This document shows positions 6,598-8,604 of a stretch of 8,604 nucleotides of DNA, one piece after another (positions within the stretch are counted from its first letter, which is position 1; every line of letters starts with the position of its first letter). Origin of the DNA: Muribaculaceae bacterium (lineage in GTDB: Bacteria; Bacteroidota; Bacteroidia; Bacteroidales; Muribaculaceae); assembly GCA_029056365.1 (NCBI GenBank), contig JAIDBM010000362.1:1-8604 (forward strand). The letters run 5' to 3'. The position numbers and the translations under genes are program-made. The notes under the pieces were generated by a model. The model did no database searches. It worked only from the letters and a program-made list of their open reading frames with translations, and had not been told where the DNA came from.

Positions 6598-6626
6598 GAC
6601 GTTTATCTTGAAATCATTCGTCAACC

Positions 6627-7256
6627 GTGATAAAGATCAGAATCATACTATTGACGGCAGTCCTCCTTGCTTCGGTTGCGGGCGGATGGGCCAGGCGTAC
6701 GCTCGAAGATCCGGGTTCCTATGTCGAGAGTATATATCGCGGTTATGGCTGGAGGGTTGATGAGCAGGGCGATTCAGTGCTGGTGCTGTATCTGAAGGAA
6801 CTTCCGGTGTATCCGGCCATGAAGTTCAGAAACAAGAAGGACGAAGAATTCTATTGGCGTACTGTGCGTAATGTAAAGCTCACTCTGCCATATGCGAAGC
6901 TCATCTCCGAAACGCTGATGGAAACCTATGAGTACATCGAGACTTTCCCTACAAAAAAAGAACGGGAACAGTATCTGAAACAAATGGAAAAAGCTTTGTT
7001 CGAGCAGTATAAGCCGGTGCTGAAACGCTTTTCCAAAACTCAGGCCAAGTTGCTCGTGAAGCTGATTCAGCGCGAGACAAACCAGTCGGGCTACGAAATC
7101 GTAAAGGCATTTTTAGGCAGTTTCAGGGCCGGATTCTGGCAAGGATTCGGAAAACTCTTCGGCGTTAGTCTCAAGGGCAAATATCAGCCGCAAAGCAATA
7201 AAGACGATGCCGTGATAGAGCGTGTGGCCACACTTGTGGAGCGTGGCATGATTTAG
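6627..7256 (+). CDS. DUF4294 protein, predicted exported
   Basis: This 209-residue protein has an N-terminal signal peptide: Lys3 and Arg5, then a hydrophobic stretch at about 6-19, with a plausible cleavage after Ala22 (GGWA/RR). No lipobox cysteine is present, so a soluble periplasmic protein is likely. The rest matches my memory of DUF4294, a Bacteroidota family of unknown function: LPVYPAMKFRNKKDEEFYW (59-77), the VKLTLPYAK segment (83-91), a charged helical part (about 95-135), QAKLLVKLIQRET (139-151) and SFRAGFWQGFGKLFG (165-179). The start is a GTG; an in-frame stop lies 18 bases upstream and the next ATG is at residue 65, past the signal sequence. It follows xerD by 45 nt and probably belongs to the same transcript. 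Biochemical function is unknown. Confidence 0.85.
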   Translation: MIKIRIILLTAVLLASVAGGWARRTLEDPGSYVESIYRGYGWRVDEQGDSVLVLYLKELPVYPAMKFRNKKDEEFYWRTVRNVKLTLPYAKLISETLMETYEYIETFPTKKEREQYLKQMEKALFEQYKPVLKRFSKTQAKLLVKLIQRETNQSGYEIVKAFLGSFRAGFWQGFGKLFGVSLKGKYQPQSNKDDAVIERVATLVERGMI

Positions 7257-7283
7257 CTGTGAAAACAGTAGGAATTACGGCTT

Positions 7284-7332
7284 GAGGATGATTTTGAATT
7301 TATTTGCGTGAAATCCTCTTGTGTAATTCAAA
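7284..7332 (+). repeat. Two interleaved inverted repeats before the S24 gene
   Basis: GAGGAT (7284-7289) pairs with ATCCTC (7313-7318), and TTTGAATT (7293-7300) pairs with AATTCAAA (7325-7332). The arms alternate, so in RNA they could form an H-type pseudoknot or one of two exclusive hairpins; in DNA they could be operator half-sites around the -33 region. There is no clear U tract, so it is at best a weak terminator for the preceding gene. Confidence 0.35.
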
Positions 7333-7349
7333 TAATGGTTGTAAATTTG
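7318..7349 (+). promoter_or_regulatory. Promoter of the S24 regulator gene
   Basis: CTTG (7318-7321; one mismatch to TTTG) is followed after 20 nt by TAAATTTG (7342-7349), an exact -7 match. Initiation near 7355 leaves a leader of only about 11 nt before the ATG at 7366. That supports this ATG as the start, not the TTG two codons earlier. Confidence 0.65.
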
Positions 7350-7364
7350 CAAAAATCAATTGCA
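7348..7364 (+). promoter_or_regulatory. Possible operator over the S24 gene start site
   Basis: TGCAA (7348-7352) and TTGCA (7360-7364) are inverted copies 7 nt apart. They overlap the end of the -7 element and the predicted initiation site, where an autorepressor would bind. The arms are only 5 bp in AT-rich sequence, so chance is a real alternative. Confidence 0.25.
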
Positions 7365-7365
7365 T

Positions 7366-8079
7366 ATGGACAACCTTGAAATTATTCCGCCGCAACCAAT
7401 GGCCACTCCGGTCGACCGCGTGCGTTATCTTATCAGACTACTGAGAAAGACACAGGCCCAGTTCGGGCAACTTATAGGACTCGATCCGTCGAACCTGTCG
7501 CGGGCATTGTCGGGCGGTAATCCGCTGCGCGACACCTTCCTGAACCGTATTGTAGTAAATGTGGGAGTGAGTAAGGAATGGCTCCTGCATGGCACAGGGG
7601 TGCCGTTTCCGAAAGGCGTGCATGCCGGGGAAATACCCGATACGGGCATGCGTGTGCAGCCGGCTACTCCCGGTCGTATCGGTGCTCCGGTATACGACAT
7701 AGACGTTACTGCCGGCTGCTCGGAACTTAGCCGCATGTTCACCGATGAACGCATCATTGGCTATCTCGACATGCCCGGAGTAAGTCCGGATTTTCCGATA
7801 TGCAGGGTAAGCGGCGACTCCATGAGTCCTAAAATATCCAATGGCGCATATGTGTCGATGCGTCCGTTGTCCGATACATCGATAATATTCTGGGGGCAGA
7901 TATATGTGGTTATTATGGATGATTTCCGCATGGTAAAATATGTACGCCGTCACAACGATCCGTCGATGGTGGTGCTTCACAGCGCCAATCCGGCCTACGA
8001 CGATATGGAAGTGCCCCGCGATGCCATCCGCAAGCTATACATGGTGGAATCTATATTTAATTTCGAGATCGTTGGCTAA
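7366..8079 (+). CDS. HTH-S24 regulator (LexA/CI-like, self-cleaving)
   Basis: This 237-residue cytosolic DNA-binding protein has an XRE-type helix-turn-helix at about 15-80 (TQAQFGQLIGLDPSNLSRALSG at 29-50, and the phage-repressor-like ending EWLLHGTGVPF) and a C-terminal S24/LexA peptidase domain at about 106-235. The autoproteolysis parts are all present: a cleavage-type Ala116-Gly117 bond, nucleophile Ser152 in GDSM and Lys191 in MVKYVRR. Their spacing (36 and 39 residues) is close to LexA (35 and 37). It is therefore expected to cut itself when DNA damage activates RecA and to release its targets. No phage genes surround it. The downstream rnhB begins at or just after its stop. Its fold is nearer to CI-type repressors than to canonical LexA with its winged helix, so I give no lexA symbol. 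Its targets are unknown. Confidence 0.9.
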   Translation: MDNLEIIPPQPMATPVDRVRYLIRLLRKTQAQFGQLIGLDPSNLSRALSGGNPLRDTFLNRIVVNVGVSKEWLLHGTGVPFPKGVHAGEIPDTGMRVQPATPGRIGAPVYDIDVTAGCSELSRMFTDERIIGYLDMPGVSPDFPICRVSGDSMSPKISNGAYVSMRPLSDTSIIFWGQIYVVIMDDFRMVKYVRRHNDPSMVVLHSANPAYDDMEVPRDAIRKLYMVESIFNFEIVG

Positions 8080-8604
8080 GCGTAAAATATTTCAACCATT
8101 GCCTGCCTGTGCGGTGCCGGGCATGTTCGAGGCAGGCTGCGATGAGGCCGGACGAGGCTGTCTGGCCGGTCCTGTGTTTGCCGCTGCGGTAATATTGCCC
8201 GACGATTTTTCGCATCCGTGGCTCAACGATTCGAAGCAGCTCAGCGAATCGCGGCGCGTGGAGTTGCGGCCTATCATACAATGGCAGGCACTGGCATGGG
8301 CGGTGGGCACAGCCACTCCGGAAGAAATCGACAGCATCAACATTCTGAACGCCTCCATTCTGGCCATGCATCGCGCACTCGATGCCTTGTCGGTGCGCCC
8401 GGGGATGATAGCTGTCGACGGCAACCGTTTCAAGCCATATGGCGTAATTCCGCACACCACCTACGTAAAGGGCGACGGACGTTTTGCTAACATAGCGGCA
8501 GCATCGGTTCTGGCAAAGACCTATCGCGACGACTATATGCTTGAGGCAGCATCGTTATACCCCGGCTACGACTGGGAGAATAACAAAGGCTATCCCCCGG
8601 AAGC
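8072..8604 (+). CDS. rnhB: Ribonuclease HII (RnhB), 3' end cut by window
   Basis: RNase HII nicks the RNA strand of RNA/DNA hybrids and starts removal of single ribonucleotides misplaced in DNA. About 177 residues are visible of an expected 200 or so; the frame is open to the edge. From the TTG at 8072, the catalytic Asp24-Glu25 lie in CDEAGRG, followed by LAGPVFAAAVIL, the third acidic residue in AVDGNRF, KGDG, and the fourth in TYRDDYM, with KGYPPE near the edge. The start is uncertain. TTG 8072 gives MAKRKIFQPL before the conserved core and overlaps the stop of the S24 gene; TTG 8099 and ATG 8123 are alternatives, though the ATG leaves only two residues before EAGCDEAGRG. I favour 8072 because of the coupling and the family's usual 10-20-residue lead-in. 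Function is certain; start about 60%. Confidence 0.93.
   Translation, partial: MAKRKIFQPLPACAVPGMFEAGCDEAGRGCLAGPVFAAAVILPDDFSHPWLNDSKQLSESRRVELRPIIQWQALAWAVGTATPEEIDSINILNASILAMHRALDALSVRPGMIAVDGNRFKPYGVIPHTTYVKGDGRFANIAAASVLAKTYRDDYMLEAASLYPGYDWENNKGYPPE

Noticed and set aside
7360..7365. TTG at 7360 as the start of the S24 regulator
   Set aside because: It adds only two residues, lies very close to the predicted initiation site, and a standard ATG follows at 7366.
7366..8079. Calling the S24 gene a prophage repressor that marks an integrated phage
   Set aside because: No integrase of phage type, Cro, excisionase or structural gene is visible; the nearby recombinase is a normal Xer protein with a housekeeping neighbour.

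Overview
The window reads as a stretch of ordinary chromosome from a member of the Bacteroidota, most likely order Bacteroidales and possibly Muribaculaceae (the family-level guess is inference). The sequence evidence is that nearly every intergenic gap carries the Bacteroidota-type -7 promoter element TAnnTTTG, that clear Shine-Dalgarno sequences are absent and start codons sit behind A-rich leaders, and that a DUF4294 protein, a family I know only from Bacteroidota, is present. No transposase, phage structural gene, CRISPR array or integron is visible.

Layout. 1-152: a leftward tRNA-Gln(UUG) with its own promoter and intrinsic terminator. 325-843: a rightward ferritin gene (ftnA), ending at a 48-base perfect palindrome that serves as a two-way terminator against the next unit. 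933-2182: a leftward nucleotide-metabolism pair, a MazG-like nucleotide pyrophosphohydrolase followed by deoxyribose-phosphate aldolase (deoC). 2314-3228: a divergent AraC-family regulator. 3225-4436: a leftward PLP-dependent aminotransferase whose stop codon interlocks with the AraC stop. 4678-7256: a rightward series pfkA - xerD - DUF4294 protein, with xerD starting on a TTG inside the pfkA stop. 7366-8604: a LexA/CI-like self-cleaving HTH-S24 regulator followed directly by rnhB (ribonuclease HII), which runs off the right edge.

Functionally the genes are housekeeping: iron storage, deoxynucleoside catabolism and nucleotide-pool sanitation, amino-acid transamination, glycolysis, chromosome-dimer resolution and ribonucleotide removal from DNA. 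The DNA-maintenance theme on the right (XerD, S24 regulator, RNase HII) is suggestive but not proof of co-regulation.

I see no clearly new multi-gene system here. The items most worth a second look are the S24 regulator standing outside any prophage, the run of non-ATG starts at gene junctions in the right half, the A10 tract inside xerD, the perfect palindrome between ftnA and deoC, and an extended -7 promoter element (TAnnTTTGCA).
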